A stretch of 46,207 bases of DNA from contig CAIJPD010000062.1 in NCBI GenBank assembly GCA_903822495.1, positions 1 to 46,207 on the forward strand, read 5' to 3'. Shown in pieces: positions 1 through 8,164 of the stretch. The stretch's first letter is position 1, and the number at the start of each line of letters is the position of its first letter. The DNA is from an uncultured Chloroflexota bacterium. Lineage in GTDB: Bacteria; Chloroflexota; Limnocylindria; Limnocylindrales; CSP1-4. The position numbers were made by a program, and so were the translations under genes. A model generated the notes under the pieces. It had not been told where the DNA came from and did not search any database. It was given only the letters and a program-made list of their open reading frames with translations.

Positions 1-133
1 GGCCGCGCGGCTGCTGGCCGGGCGGGCGCGGGCCTGGTTCGCTCGACCGCAAGGCAGGTGGCACGGTCCGTCGATCCGCCGCACCCGGGCCCGCATCGGA
101 GTCGGGCTCCGCGTCCCAATCCGTGTCGCTCAC
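1..133 (-). CDS. Possible N-terminus of a protein cut by the left window edge
   Basis: From a GTG at 131-133 an open frame runs leftward off the window without a stop. It would start MSDTDWDAEPDSDAG and is rich in Asp, Pro and Arg, as in disordered N-termini of GC-rich bacteria. There is no clear ribosome binding site and only 44 codons are visible, so no family can be named. In DNA this GC-rich an open frame of this length is weak evidence. If real, it would follow the membrane protein gene at 305-2326 on the same strand after a gap of about 170 bases (134-304) in which I see no other gene or clear signal. Confidence 0.25.
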   Translation of the reverse strand, partial: MSDTDWDAEPDSDAGPGAADRRTVPPALRSSEPGPRPPGQQPRG

Positions 134-304
134 GGGAGCCGGCCCTGTCGGCACGCCGTCGCCCGGGCCAGCCGCGCCACCGCCCCACGCCGGCGCCGCG
201 GGCCTTGGGCGGGACTGACGGCGGGGCTTAGGCCGCAAAGGCATGCGCTGAGACCTCGATCTGGCTGATTGGCGGGCGGGGCTGCGCCGGCGGGCGACAG
301 GTGC

Positions 305-2326
305 TCACTGTGACACTTGCAGGAGCCGGTACGCACCGACTTCGACGACCACGGGGAAGCGGGCCAGGAACTGATCGCTGGGCTTGACCTCGGCCCGCTC
401 CTGCGGACCGACCACGATGTACCCGATCCCGGCGCGCAGGAGCAGATCCTCGGCGCCCGCGCCGCCGGTGTACATGGTTCGAACGTCCTGCTCACGCTGG
501 GCGTAGGGCAGCCCGTTGGCGAACAGCCAGCCCGAGTAGCCCATGTACACCGGGCGCCCCGCCAGGAGGACTGGCGAGTTGTACGTGGGGTCGGCGAGGA
601 TCACGGCCCCGCTGGGCGTCTCCGCCCGGATCCGCGCGGCGAAGGCCACCGCGTCGGCGTCCCACTCGCGGAAGGTGCGGGGGCCAAGGGTGGCCCGGCC
701 GATGTCGAGCGCACCCGAGAGGGTGACGATCACCAGCAGCACGGCGGCCCCGGCCCGTCCTGCTGCACCCCGCTCCTGCCAGAGTCGGGTCAGCAGCAAC
801 GCCACGACGGGCGCACCGCCCAGCCACCAGAAGAGCAGCACCTTGATGTTGTCCCAGATCCAGGGCGCCAGGCGGAGCACGTTGGCCAGCACGAACCAGA
901 ACAGGAACACCGCCGAATAGGCGAACAGCTTCCGGCCCAGGAGGCGCGTCTCCCGGTCCGCCAGGTAGGCGACCACGAGCAGGGCGATGAACACCCCGGC
1001 ATTGGCGGCCCAGAAGACCAGCAGGTTGTGATCGCCGCTGTCCCAGCCGGGCTTGATGTCCAGGAACGCCGTGAAGCTGGCCTGGCTGCCCCGCGCGGTC
1101 CACAGCAGCGCGGGCACGGACAGCGCCACGGCCGCCAGGACGTACACGACCCAGGCGCGCCAGCGCGCCTCGCGCCACTGGCGGAACACCACACCCAGCA
1201 GGAATGCGGTCCCGAAGACCACCGCCCACGAGTGGATGTGGACGATCGGCAGGACGCCGGTGAGGAGGCCGGCGACCAGGACCCGCTGCCAGCCCGGGAT
1301 CGAGGTCAGTGGCCGGAGGCGCGCGGCGAGGCCCGCGGCGGGCGCCGGGGCCGCCGCCATCCGGGTGTCGACCTGGCGCCAGAGCAGCGTGAAGACGATC
1401 ACCGCCAGGCCAAAGCCCAGGAGCAGGCCGCGTTGCGGGATGAGGAGCGTGGTGATCGCGTTGCCGAAGCGATAGAGCCCGTCGGCGTCGCCGATCGTGT
1501 AGCGGGCGTCGCCGGCGAGGTACGCCGCCACGACCGACGTCCCCGACGCCTTCGCCTGGTCCACCAGCGTCACCCAGCCCAGGCCGCCGCTCCCGAGCAC
1601 GATGAGCGGCACCAGGCGGGCCGCCCCCACACTCCCCGTCAGCTCGCGGGCCCAGCGATGCAGCGTGGCCGCCAGCGCCAGGAGCAGGCCCACCGTGATC
1701 AGGAACCAGGCCTGCACCAGCGAGGCGCCGGCGACGATCGGCAGCGCGGCCAGGAAGTCGGACATGTAGTGGTACGAGAGCCCGCTCCCGGCGTAGACCG
1801 GGTTGCCGGGCGGGAAGTTGTCGCCGAAGGCGAAGCCGGCCGTGATCGAGACGTGGTACGGCAGGTCGCCGAGGTTGTTGACGTTCCCGATGGACAGGCC
1901 GCCCGGCTCGGCGAAGAACGTCCGCGCGGCGACGAACCAGAGGACGAGGCCCACACCTGCGACATACGCCGTCTTGACGAGGTCGCCGGGGGTGATCCCG
2001 CCGGCGACCAGGCCGTGTGCGAGCCGACCGATGACCTGCCCAGCGCCGCGGCGGCCCCCCTCGGCGTCGGCCACGATCCGGCCGCGCACCCCGGGCCGAG
2101 CCAGCGCGAGGGCGGGGAGCAGCGAGACCCCGGCCGCCACGAGCAGCGTGGCGGCACCCATTCCCACGATGGACGCGCTGATGAACCCTCCGAACGCCAG
2201 CAGCGTCCAGCCGATGAACGTGCCCCAGGCGACCCGCGCGTAGCCGGCGAGGCGCGGCGCGAAGAGCCAGGTGGCCACCGTCCCGCCCGCCACCCCGGCC
2301 CCGAGGAGTGCCAGCGCCGCGATCAC
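305..2326 (-). CDS. Large polytopic membrane protein, GT-C-glycosyltransferase-like
   Basis: The 673-residue product is hydrophobic almost throughout, with roughly 12-14 predicted membrane segments. The loop near residues 145-190 (NVNNLGDLPYHVSITAGF, NFPPGNPVYAGSGLSYHYMSDF) has acidic and aromatic residues at the end of an early membrane segment, as in GT-C fold sugar transferases using polyprenyl-phosphate donors. The C-terminal 120 residues look soluble (LADPTYNSPVLLAGRPVYMG, then IGYIVVGPQER), like the periplasmic tail of such enzymes. The GTG start overlaps the stop of the upstream FAD oxidoreductase by four bases (GTGA at 2323-2326), so the two genes are probably translationally coupled. 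I cannot assign a substrate or exact family. The pairing with an oxidoreductase and the many GT-C genes elsewhere in the window suggest a role in cell-surface glycan or glycolipid synthesis. Confidence 0.75.
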   Translation of the reverse strand: MIAALALLGAGVAGGTVATWLFAPRLAGYARVAWGTFIGWTLLAFGGFISASIVGMGAATLLVAAGVSLLPALALARPGVRGRIVADAEGGRRGAGQVIGRLAHGLVAGGITPGDLVKTAYVAGVGLVLWFVAARTFFAEPGGLSIGNVNNLGDLPYHVSITAGFAFGDNFPPGNPVYAGSGLSYHYMSDFLAALPIVAGASLVQAWFLITVGLLLALAATLHRWARELTGSVGAARLVPLIVLGSGGLGWVTLVDQAKASGTSVVAAYLAGDARYTIGDADGLYRFGNAITTLLIPQRGLLLGFGLAVIVFTLLWRQVDTRMAAAPAPAAGLAARLRPLTSIPGWQRVLVAGLLTGVLPIVHIHSWAVVFGTAFLLGVVFRQWREARWRAWVVYVLAAVALSVPALLWTARGSQASFTAFLDIKPGWDSGDHNLLVFWAANAGVFIALLVVAYLADRETRLLGRKLFAYSAVFLFWFVLANVLRLAPWIWDNIKVLLFWWLGGAPVVALLLTRLWQERGAAGRAGAAVLLVIVTLSGALDIGRATLGPRTFREWDADAVAFAARIRAETPSGAVILADPTYNSPVLLAGRPVYMGYSGWLFANGLPYAQREQDVRTMYTGGAGAEDLLLRAGIGYIVVGPQERAEVKPSDQFLARFPVVVEVGAYRLLQVSQ

Positions 2327-3615
2327 GTGCCCGGCTCCAGGTGGCGGACCAGCCGCTCCGCCAGGGCGATCGAGTAGTTCTGGCCGCGGTCATACGGGTA
2401 GACCTGGAACATGTTGGCGACGTACAGCCCGGCCAGCGGCGTGTCGAAGCCTGGGATGCTCCGCGCAAAGTCGGTGGTCACCACCGGCTGGGCGAAGGGC
2501 GCCGCGAACGACCACGAGTCGCGGATCCACGACGGGTCGAAGGCGGGGTTCAGGCGGCGGAGCCCGGGCGTGAACGCCTCGACCAGCTGCCCCTTCGACA
2601 TCGCGAAGACCGGGTCGTCGTGATGCCGGTAGTTGCCCAGGTAGACCAGGTGTCGGCCGCCGTACTCGGCCTCGGGGACCATGTTCGTGTGCTCAACCGC
2701 GGCGAGGAACGGCAGCCCCGGGTCGTTGACGCCGATCCAGTACACGTCGGTCAGCCGGCGGTCCAGCGAGAGCACCAGGCAGTGGGCACCCAGGGCGCGC
2801 GGGGCCGGGTGCGCGGCGGCGTAGTCGGGCGGCAGGTCGGGGGCCAGGCGGACGGTCAGGCCGGTCGGCAGGGTGGAGATGACGCGGTCGAAGGCTTCGC
2901 CGGCCTCGCCTGCGCCGCCCGACCCGAAGGTGACCGTCAGCCCGCCGTCGGGGCTGGTCCGGATCGCCGTGACGACCGCCCCGTACACGATCCGCCCGCC
3001 GCGCTCCTCGAGGCGCGCCGCCAGCGTCGTGTACAACCGTGCGAACCCGCCCCGCAGGTAGCCCAGGTCCGCGGTCCGGCAGTGGATCCGCGCCCAGAGC
3101 CAGGCCATCGTGATCTCCGGCGCCGCATCGCCGAACTTCCCGCGCAACAGGGGCTCCCAGACCGTCTCGTAGGCCGATCGACCCATGATCCGCGGGAGCC
3201 ACTCGCTGGCGGTGGCCCGCTCCAGGGAGCCGGCGGAGGGCAGGAGCCGGAGCCAGGCCAGGCCCGCGGCCAGGCGGAGCCGATCCGGAACGGCCAGCGG
3301 GTCGAACTGGAGCACGCTGCGCGGGGAATCCAGCTGGCGGGCTCGACCGCCCACGAAGACCGTGGTGACCGGTCGGTGCCAGCGCAGGTCGTCGCCCAGG
3401 CCCAGCTCGCGGATCAGCGCCACCGCGTGCCGGTCCGTCCGGAAGATGTGGTGGTAGAACTTCTCCAGCCAGGCGCCGGGAGCCACTTCGAACGAACCGG
3501 CCAGGCCGCCCGGGAGGCGGTCACGCTCCAGGACCGTGACCTGGTGGCCGCGCTCCACGAGGCGCAGGGCGGCGGTGAGGCCCAGGACCCCGGCGCCGAT
3601 CACGCCATAGCGCAC
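2323..3615 (-). CDS. FAD-dependent oxidoreductase (protoporphyrinogen oxidase / UDP-galactopyranose mutase-like)
   Basis: The protein opens with a dinucleotide-binding fold, YGVIGAGVLGLTAALRLVERG ending in the acidic residue of VTVLERD, followed by the GGLAGSF stretch typical of amine-oxidase-type flavoproteins. A second FAD-contact segment near the C-terminus (PGFDTPLAGLYVANMFQVYP) completes the pattern. Length is 430 residues. I place the start at GTG 3613-3615 because GGGAGGGG lies five bases upstream and the GxGxxG motif then begins at residue 4; a longer in-frame ATG start would add 21 unconserved residues. Relatives often sit in polysaccharide loci beside membrane glycosyltransferases and are called NAD(P)/FAD-dependent oxidoreductases without a proven substrate. 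Here the stop overlaps the start of the membrane protein gene that follows, which supports a shared pathway. The substrate is unknown. Confidence 0.85.
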   Translation of the reverse strand: MRYGVIGAGVLGLTAALRLVERGHQVTVLERDRLPGGLAGSFEVAPGAWLEKFYHHIFRTDRHAVALIRELGLGDDLRWHRPVTTVFVGGRARQLDSPRSVLQFDPLAVPDRLRLAAGLAWLRLLPSAGSLERATASEWLPRIMGRSAYETVWEPLLRGKFGDAAPEITMAWLWARIHCRTADLGYLRGGFARLYTTLAARLEERGGRIVYGAVVTAIRTSPDGGLTVTFGSGGAGEAGEAFDRVISTLPTGLTVRLAPDLPPDYAAAHPAPRALGAHCLVLSLDRRLTDVYWIGVNDPGLPFLAAVEHTNMVPEAEYGGRHLVYLGNYRHHDDPVFAMSKGQLVEAFTPGLRRLNPAFDPSWIRDSWSFAAPFAQPVVTTDFARSIPGFDTPLAGLYVANMFQVYPYDRGQNYSIALAERLVRHLEPGT

Positions 3616-3747
3616 GCACCCCTCCCGAGCCTGTGGTGGATGGGGGCCATTCTGCCCGATCGGAGGGCGCGCGACCACCGCGGCCGGTGACCGGCGCTGA
3701 TCATGGGGCTCGCCGGATCACCCGGAGTGGCGCGGCGCGCCCGATGG

Positions 3748-3767
3748 GCCGGGGGCCGAGCCCCGGC
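3748..3767. terminator. GC-rich hairpin downstream of rplI
   Basis: A perfect 7-bp inverted repeat (GCCGGGG ... CCCCGGC, 6-base loop) lies 17 bases past the rplI stop, between rplI and the FAD oxidoreductase gene on the same strand. No U-run follows on either strand, so it would be a weak or Rho-assisted terminator at best. Confidence 0.35.
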
Positions 3768-3783
3768 AATGTGGGGCGCCGGG

Positions 3784-4230
3784 TCAGCCCTTGGGCTCGA
3801 CGATGACGGTGACCTCGGAGATGATGCCCGGCAGGACCTTGATGGCCACCTTGTAGGTGCCCAGGCTCTTGAGGGGCTCATCCAGGTCGATCTTGTGGCG
3901 GTCCACCACGATGCCGCGGCGACCCAGCGCGTCGGCGATGTCCTTGGTGGTGATGGAGCCGTACAGCTTGCCGCCATCGCCCACCTTGACGCCCATCGTG
4001 AGCGTGGTGGAGCCGATGCGGGTCGCGGCGATCTCCGCCTCCTCGCGCTCGCGCTTGCGCTTGTCTTCACGGCTGGCGATGTCGTGCTGCCACGCGCGAT
4101 ACGCGCCACCTGCCGCCGGAACGGCAAACTTCTGGCGGATCAGGAAGTTCTCGGCGAAGCCATCCGCCACGTCCTTGATCTCACCGGACTTGCCGAGCTT
4201 CGGAACGTCCGTCGTCAGAATGACCTTCAC
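3784..4230 (-). CDS. rplI: 50S ribosomal protein bL9
   Basis: The 148-residue product matches bL9 in length and domain order. It has the N-terminal RNA-binding domain (MKVILTTDVPKLGKSGEIKD, then VADGFAENFLIRQKFAVPA), a long charged connecting helix (about residues 45-75, rich in E, K and R) and the C-terminal domain (KLYGSITTKDIADAL, IDLDEPLKSLGTYKVAI). It binds 23S rRNA in the large subunit. The start is the GTG at 4228-4230: AAGGAGG sits 11 bases upstream and conserved MKVIL begins there. That GTG overlaps the TGA of the upstream DUF1232 gene (GTGA), so the ribosome binding site lies inside that gene and translation is probably coupled. In many bacteria rplI directly precedes dnaB; here lexA lies between them and rplI points away from both. 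Confidence 0.97.
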   Translation of the reverse strand: MKVILTTDVPKLGKSGEIKDVADGFAENFLIRQKFAVPAAGGAYRAWQHDIASREDKRKREREEAEIAATRIGSTTLTMGVKVGDGGKLYGSITTKDIADALGRRGIVVDRHKIDLDEPLKSLGTYKVAIKVLPGIISEVTVIVEPKG

Positions 4231-4769
4231 GCGAGCGAATCCTCCTTGGTGATCCAGGTCCGCAGTCGGGGACCAAGACCTGAGCGATGCCATGCCTCGT
4301 CGGCCAGATCGACCACGGCGGGGAGACGGCGGATCAGACGTCGGAGCGGACCGGGCGTCAGCCGGCGAATCTGGGCGATATCGCGATCATACGCCTCGCG
4401 CGGGATGTCAAGTTCGGCAAGCTTCTCGGCGAGCACCAGATCGGGTGCGCATTCGAGGAAGAGATCCACCGCCAGGGCCACCACGACGAGGTCGTCGAGG
4501 CCGCCCAGCAGGGGCAGGTCATCCGGGAGGAGGTCCCGCCCAAGCAGCACGTAGCCCGTCGCGACGGCCAGCGCCGCCTTGCCGCCGGCCGGCATCCGCT
4601 CGTCCCGGGCAAGGCTCCAGACCAGCCGCGCGTAGAGTGGGGCGCGGCCCGCGACCGGCAGGAGCGCGACGACACCGAGGGTGCGCGCCAGCGTGGACGC
4701 GCCGCGCCGGCGTCGCTTCGGCGCGGATCCTGAGCGTGCATCGCGCGTGTCGCGCGCCTCACGTGCCAT
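4227..4769 (-). CDS. YkvA family protein (DUF1232)
   Basis: The core, TGYVLLGRDLLPDDLPLLGG followed by LDDLVVVALAVDLFLE (about residues 70-107), is the DUF1232/YkvA signature (Y-x-x-x-x-D-L-L-P-D-x-x-P-x-x-G-x-x-D-D), a small helical domain often membrane-associated. The family has no defined biochemical role. A basic, probably disordered N-terminus (KRRRRG) precedes a hydrophobic stretch, and the C-terminal third is Arg-rich and helical. The ATG at 4767-4769 fits the domain position. The gene ends in the four-base GTGA overlap with rplI, an unusual partner for this family. Upstream on this strand a TAGACT hexamer (complement of 4855-4860) could be the -10 of a promoter for both genes. Confidence 0.8.
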   Translation of the reverse strand: MAREARDTRDARSGSAPKRRRRGASTLARTLGVVALLPVAGRAPLYARLVWSLARDERMPAGGKAALAVATGYVLLGRDLLPDDLPLLGGLDDLVVVALAVDLFLECAPDLVLAEKLAELDIPREAYDRDIAQIRRLTPGPLRRLIRRLPAVVDLADEAWHRSGLGPRLRTWITKEDSLA

Positions 4770-4889
4770 GTGTGCCTGGTCCGCCTCGAGGTTCCGGGGC
4801 TCTCCGCCCGCTGCGCTCCCGCGCGGCGCGCTGCAGCGGCGCCGGGGGATGCGGAGTCTAGCAGCCCCTGCCGGGGCGCTCGCCTGTGC

Positions 4890-4917
4890 TTGACATCGAA
4901 CGTGCGTTCGGTATCAT
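4890..4917 (+). promoter_or_regulatory. lexA promoter with perfect LexA operator (SOS box)
   Basis: The -35 hexamer TTGACA (4890-4895) and -10 TATCAT (4912-4917) are separated by 16 bases, and the spacer carries CGAACGTGCGTTCG at 4897-4910. This exactly matches the Gram-positive/actinobacterial LexA operator CGAAC-N4-GTTCG. Bound LexA would cover the promoter of its own gene, which starts at 4938, giving the standard negative autoregulation of the SOS response. Confidence 0.93.
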
Positions 4918-4937
4918 GGCGGGCAAGGAGGCGCCAG

Positions 4938-5603
4938 TTGACCAGGCACGACGCCGAACGCAAACAGAAGATCCTCGACTACATCGCCGCCACGCTGAGG
5001 GCTCGCGGGTTCCCGCCCTCCGTGCGGGAGATCGCTCGCGCCGTGGGGCTCTCCTCGCCGTCAGCCGTCCACCACCACCTCCAGGTCCTGGAGCGAGACG
5101 GCTACCTGGAGCGCACCAAGGGAGACGGGGACGCCGCACTGTCGCGTGCCATCCGGCTCACGCCAACCGCCGCCATCCGCCTCGGTCTCACCAGCGAGCT
5201 GGTGCCCCAGGCCACCACGGCGCAGTCGTACGTGCTGCCGGTCGTCGGGGAGATCGCCGCCGGCGGCCCCATCGAGGCGTATCAGGACACATCGGAGACG
5301 CTGTCCATCCCGGACATGCTGGCGCCCGGTGGGGACGCCTACGTGCTGCGCGTGCGCGGAGACTCCATGATTGACGCGCACATCGCGGACGGGGACTTCG
5401 TCCTGATCCGGCCGCAGACCACGGCCCGCAACGGGGACATCGTTGTGGCGCAGGTGGAGGAGAACGGCGTCACCCTCAAGACGTTCTTCAAGGAGAAGGA
5501 CAAGGTCCGCCTCCAGCCGGCCAACGCCAACTACCCGGCCATGTACTTCGACGACGTGCGCATCCAGGGCAAACTCATCGGGGTCATCCGCCGGCTGGAC
5601 TGA
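4938..5603 (+). CDS. lexA: LexA SOS repressor and self-cleaving peptidase (S24)
   Basis: The 221-residue protein has an N-terminal winged helix (residues 1-65; FPPSVREIARAVGLSSPSAV is the recognition helix region) and a C-terminal S24 peptidase domain. The scissile Ala-Gly is seen at residues 108-109 (VVGEIAAGGP), the catalytic serine in GDSM at 143 and the catalytic lysine at 181 (VTLKTFF). LexA represses DNA-damage genes and cleaves itself when activated by RecA filaments. The start is TTG 4938-4940: AAGGAGG lies six bases upstream and the protein then begins TRHDAERKQKILDYI, aligned with the family. The upstream operator indicates autorepression. A hairpin overlaps the stop codon. Confidence 0.97.
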   Translation: MTRHDAERKQKILDYIAATLRARGFPPSVREIARAVGLSSPSAVHHHLQVLERDGYLERTKGDGDAALSRAIRLTPTAAIRLGLTSELVPQATTAQSYVLPVVGEIAAGGPIEAYQDTSETLSIPDMLAPGGDAYVLRVRGDSMIDAHIADGDFVLIRPQTTARNGDIVVAQVEENGVTLKTFFKEKDKVRLQPANANYPAMYFDDVRIQGKLIGVIRRLD

Positions 5604-5620
5604 CCGGGGCCGCACCGGTC
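5602..5620 (+). terminator. Hairpin at the lexA stop codon
   Basis: GACCGG and CCGGTC flank a 7-base loop, starting inside the lexA stop codon. The stem is only six base pairs with no U-run, so this is a possible weak terminator separating lexA from dnaB. Confidence 0.35.
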
Positions 5621-5658
5621 CGGGTGGGCGTGAGCCAGGATCCGGTGGATTCGGGCGG

Positions 5659-5777
5659 TCGTCCACAGCCTGTCCACAGCGCGGCGGGTGCCACGGGAAG
5701 TGGTGGACATCTTCGTGGATTGGCCCCTAGGGCCTCACGGGTTCGGACCGCCAGACTGACGGCCGTGCTTGTCCACC
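5659..5777. promoter_or_regulatory. Cluster of DnaA-box-like 9-mers upstream of dnaB
   Basis: Four near matches to the high-GC DnaA box TTGTCCACA lie in the 199-base gap between lexA and dnaB: TCGTCCACA (5659-5667), CTGTCCACA (5670-5678), ATGTCCACC on the minus strand (5702-5710) and TTGTCCACC (5769-5777). Each differs by one or two positions. They could let DnaA regulate dnaB or be chance in CCAC-rich DNA. No AT-rich unwinding region is present, so this is not an origin. Confidence 0.35.
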
Positions 5778-5802
5778 CTGCGCCTGACCAGTTGCGAGAC
5801 CC

Positions 5803-7146
5803 ATGATCGATCGCCTGCCACCCCAGAGCCTCGAGGCGGAGCAGTCCGTCCTCGGCGCCATCCTCATCGACCGCGATGCCGTCGTGGAGGTCGCCGAGTT
5901 TCTGCGCCCGCAGGACTTCTACCGCCAGGCCAACGCCCGGATCTTCGCCGGCATCCTGGACCTGTTCGAGCGCCGTGAGCCCATCGACATCGTCACGGTC
6001 GCGGAGGTCCTGGAGCGGGACGGGGACCTGGAGGGCGTCGGTGGCCGCGCCTACCTGGCCAGCCTCACCAGCAGCACCCCCACCGCGGTCCACGCCGTCC
6101 AGTACGCGCGGATCGTGGAGCGCAAGTCGGTGCTCCGGAACCTGATCGCGGCGGCCGGCAAGATCGCGGGGATCGGCTACGAGGATCCGGCGGAGATCCA
6201 GGAGGCCATCGACCGGGCGGAGTCGGAGCTCTTCAACGTCAGCAGCCGCCGCATCACGGCCGGCTTTGCGCCCCTCAAGGACCTGCTCCATGCCGCGTAC
6301 GACCGGCTGGACTACCTCCACGCGCATCGCGGGGAGATCCTGGGCGTGCGCTCCGGGTTCCCGGACCTGGATCAGCTCACCACTGGCTTCCAGAAGTCGG
6401 ACCTGATCATCCTCGCCGCCCGGCCGTCTGTCGGCAAGACCAGCCTGGCGCTGAACATCGCGGAGCATGCCGCGGTCCGCGACAAGCGGTCGGTCGGCAT
6501 CTTCTCGCTGGAGATGAGCAAGGAGCAGCTGGTCCAGCGGCTGCTCTCCAGCGTGGCCAACATCGACGCCGACCGGCTGCGCACCGGCTTCCTGGAGGAG
6601 ATGGACTTCACCCGCCTGGCGCCGGCGATGAACGCCCTCTCGGAGGCCCAGCTCTACATCGACGACACGCCGAACATCTCCACCATGGAGCTGCGCACCA
6701 AGGCGCGCCGACTCCAGGCGGAAGCGGGCTTGGACCTGGTGGTCGTGGATTACCTGCAGCTGATGCAGGGCTCCAGCTCCACGAAGGACGCCAACCGCGT
6801 CCAGGAGGTCTCGGAGATCTCCCGTGGGCTCAAGGGTCTCGCCCGAGAGCTGGACGTCCCGGTGATCGCGCTCTCGCAGCTCTCCCGCCAGCCGGAGATG
6901 CGCAACGAGAAGGAGCCGCGCCTGTCGGACCTCCGCGAGTCCGGGGCCATCGAACAGGACGCGGACCTCGTGCTGTTCCTCTGGCGCGAGGCAGAACGCC
7001 AGGGCGATTCGCACGCGGCGGAGCAAGAGGAGATCAAGCTCAAGCTGGCCAAGCACCGGAACGGACCCACGGGCGAGATCGCGCTGGAGTTCCGCAAGCG
7101 CCAGACACGCTTCGTCTCCTCCACCGCGGGGCGCTTCACCAGCTAG
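5803..7146 (+). CDS. dnaB: Replicative DNA helicase DnaB
   Basis: The 447-residue protein has the DnaB N-terminal helical domain (residues 1-105, beginning PPQSLEAEQSVLGAILID), a linker, and a RecA-like ATPase domain from about residue 175. Walker A is ARPSVGKTS at 206-214, Walker B VVVDYLQLM at about 313-321, followed by LSQLSRQPEMR (357-367) and SGAIEQDADLVLFLWR (380-395), all typical of DnaB helicase subunits. It unwinds DNA ahead of the replisome as a hexamer. Length is normal and no intein interrupts the usual insertion sites. The ATG at 5803 fits the conserved N-terminus; no strong Shine-Dalgarno precedes it. The gene lies near rplI, as in many bacteria, but with lexA between. Confidence 0.97.
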   Translation: MIDRLPPQSLEAEQSVLGAILIDRDAVVEVAEFLRPQDFYRQANARIFAGILDLFERREPIDIVTVAEVLERDGDLEGVGGRAYLASLTSSTPTAVHAVQYARIVERKSVLRNLIAAAGKIAGIGYEDPAEIQEAIDRAESELFNVSSRRITAGFAPLKDLLHAAYDRLDYLHAHRGEILGVRSGFPDLDQLTTGFQKSDLIILAARPSVGKTSLALNIAEHAAVRDKRSVGIFSLEMSKEQLVQRLLSSVANIDADRLRTGFLEEMDFTRLAPAMNALSEAQLYIDDTPNISTMELRTKARRLQAEAGLDLVVVDYLQLMQGSSSTKDANRVQEVSEISRGLKGLARELDVPVIALSQLSRQPEMRNEKEPRLSDLRESGAIEQDADLVLFLWREAERQGDSHAAEQEEIKLKLAKHRNGPTGEIALEFRKRQTRFVSSTAGRFTS

Positions 7147-7203
7147 ATCGGCAGAGGCGGAGTGTCGTCAGCGGCGGAGTCATCCGCGGCTACGATGCGC
7201 TCC

Positions 7204-8139
7204 ATGCCCACCCCTGTCGCGCACCGCCGTCGCGGCGTCCTCGAGGTCCTCGCGGCCGCGGTCCTGTTCGGCACCACCGGCACCAGCGCCCACTTCGCGC
7301 CGCCATCGGCCACGCCGCTCGGCATCGGCGCCGCGCGGCTGTTCGTGGGCGGCGTGGCCCTCCTCGCCGCGGTCCCGCTGCTTGGCGGACGACGGCGGTC
7401 GGCACTCGGCTACTGGCGCACGCCCTGGGGGATCTCCGGCGGGCTCGCCACGGCCGCCTATCAACTCTGCTTCTTCGCGGCGACGCGGTGCGCCGGGGTC
7501 GCCGTTGCCACGCTGCTCACCATCGGCAGTGGGCCCGCGCTGGTGGGCCTCCTCTCGTGGCTCCTGTGGCGCGAGCGACCGGGCCGCGCCTGGTGGGCCG
7601 CAACCAGCATCTGCGTCACGGGCCTCGCCCTGCTGGGCCTTGATGGTCTGGCACAACCGGACGTGCCGGCCCTGGGGCTGCTGCTCGCGCTTGGCTCCGG
7701 GTTGTCGTACGCCGGCTACACCGTGGCCGCCAAACGCCTGCTCACCGGCGGCGGGCAGGCGCCCGAGGTGATGGCGGCCCAGTTCGCCCTCGGCGGATGC
7801 GTCATGGTCCCGGTCCTCCTGGTATCGGGGTCGACATGGCTCGCCCAACCCGCGGGCCTGGCCGTGGCCCTGTGGCTGGGCCTGGTCACCATCGGCGCCG
7901 CCTACGTCCTGTTCGGGCGCGGCCTCAGCGTCCTCGAGGCGGGTGCGGTGGCGACGCTGGTGCTCGCGGAGCCACTCGTCGCGACCCTCCTCGGCGTGCT
8001 GGTCCTGGGGGAGCGGTTTGGCCTTGCGGGGCTTGTCGGGGCCGCCCTCATCACCGCGGGACTGGTCACCCAGGGCGTCGTCAGCTCACGGGCCCAGCGA
8101 CATGAGCCCGCCGACGTGCTCCAGGCGCCGCCCGGCTGA
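7204..8139 (+). CDS. EamA/DMT-superfamily transporter
   Basis: The 311-residue protein consists of two homologous halves with five hydrophobic helices each, the 10-TMS drug/metabolite transporter plan. Family landmarks include LEVLAAAVLFGTTGTSAHFA in helix 1, ATRCAGVAVATLLTIGSGPA and LLSWLLWRER in the first half, and SVLEAGAVATLVLAEPLVAT with LLGVLVLGERFG in the second. Such proteins export amino acids, metabolites or drugs at the cytoplasmic membrane; the substrate cannot be read from sequence. I choose ATG 7204 because TACGAT lies seven bases before it, matching the leaderless promoter pattern elsewhere in the window; two upstream in-frame starts exist. The C-terminal tail is short and polar. 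Confidence 0.88.
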   Translation: MPTPVAHRRRGVLEVLAAAVLFGTTGTSAHFAPPSATPLGIGAARLFVGGVALLAAVPLLGGRRRSALGYWRTPWGISGGLATAAYQLCFFAATRCAGVAVATLLTIGSGPALVGLLSWLLWRERPGRAWWAATSICVTGLALLGLDGLAQPDVPALGLLLALGSGLSYAGYTVAAKRLLTGGGQAPEVMAAQFALGGCVMVPVLLVSGSTWLAQPAGLAVALWLGLVTIGAAYVLFGRGLSVLEAGAVATLVLAEPLVATLLGVLVLGERFGLAGLVGAALITAGLVTQGVVSSRAQRHEPADVLQAPPG

Positions 8140-8164
8140 TCGCCGTGGCCGCACAATGCGCTTG

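Noticed and set aside
317..2377. Long open frame on the opposite strand of the first membrane protein gene
   Set aside because: It is rich in Arg, Gly, Gln and His with no domain; it is the antisense shadow typical of DNA with very high GC at third positions. Similar long shadows at 17858-21217, 26473-29166, 31497-33983 and 40522-43434 were rejected for the same reason.
5659..5802. Possible replication origin near dnaB
   Set aside because: DnaA-like sites are imperfect, there is no AT-rich stretch, and dnaA, dnaN or parAB are not in the window.
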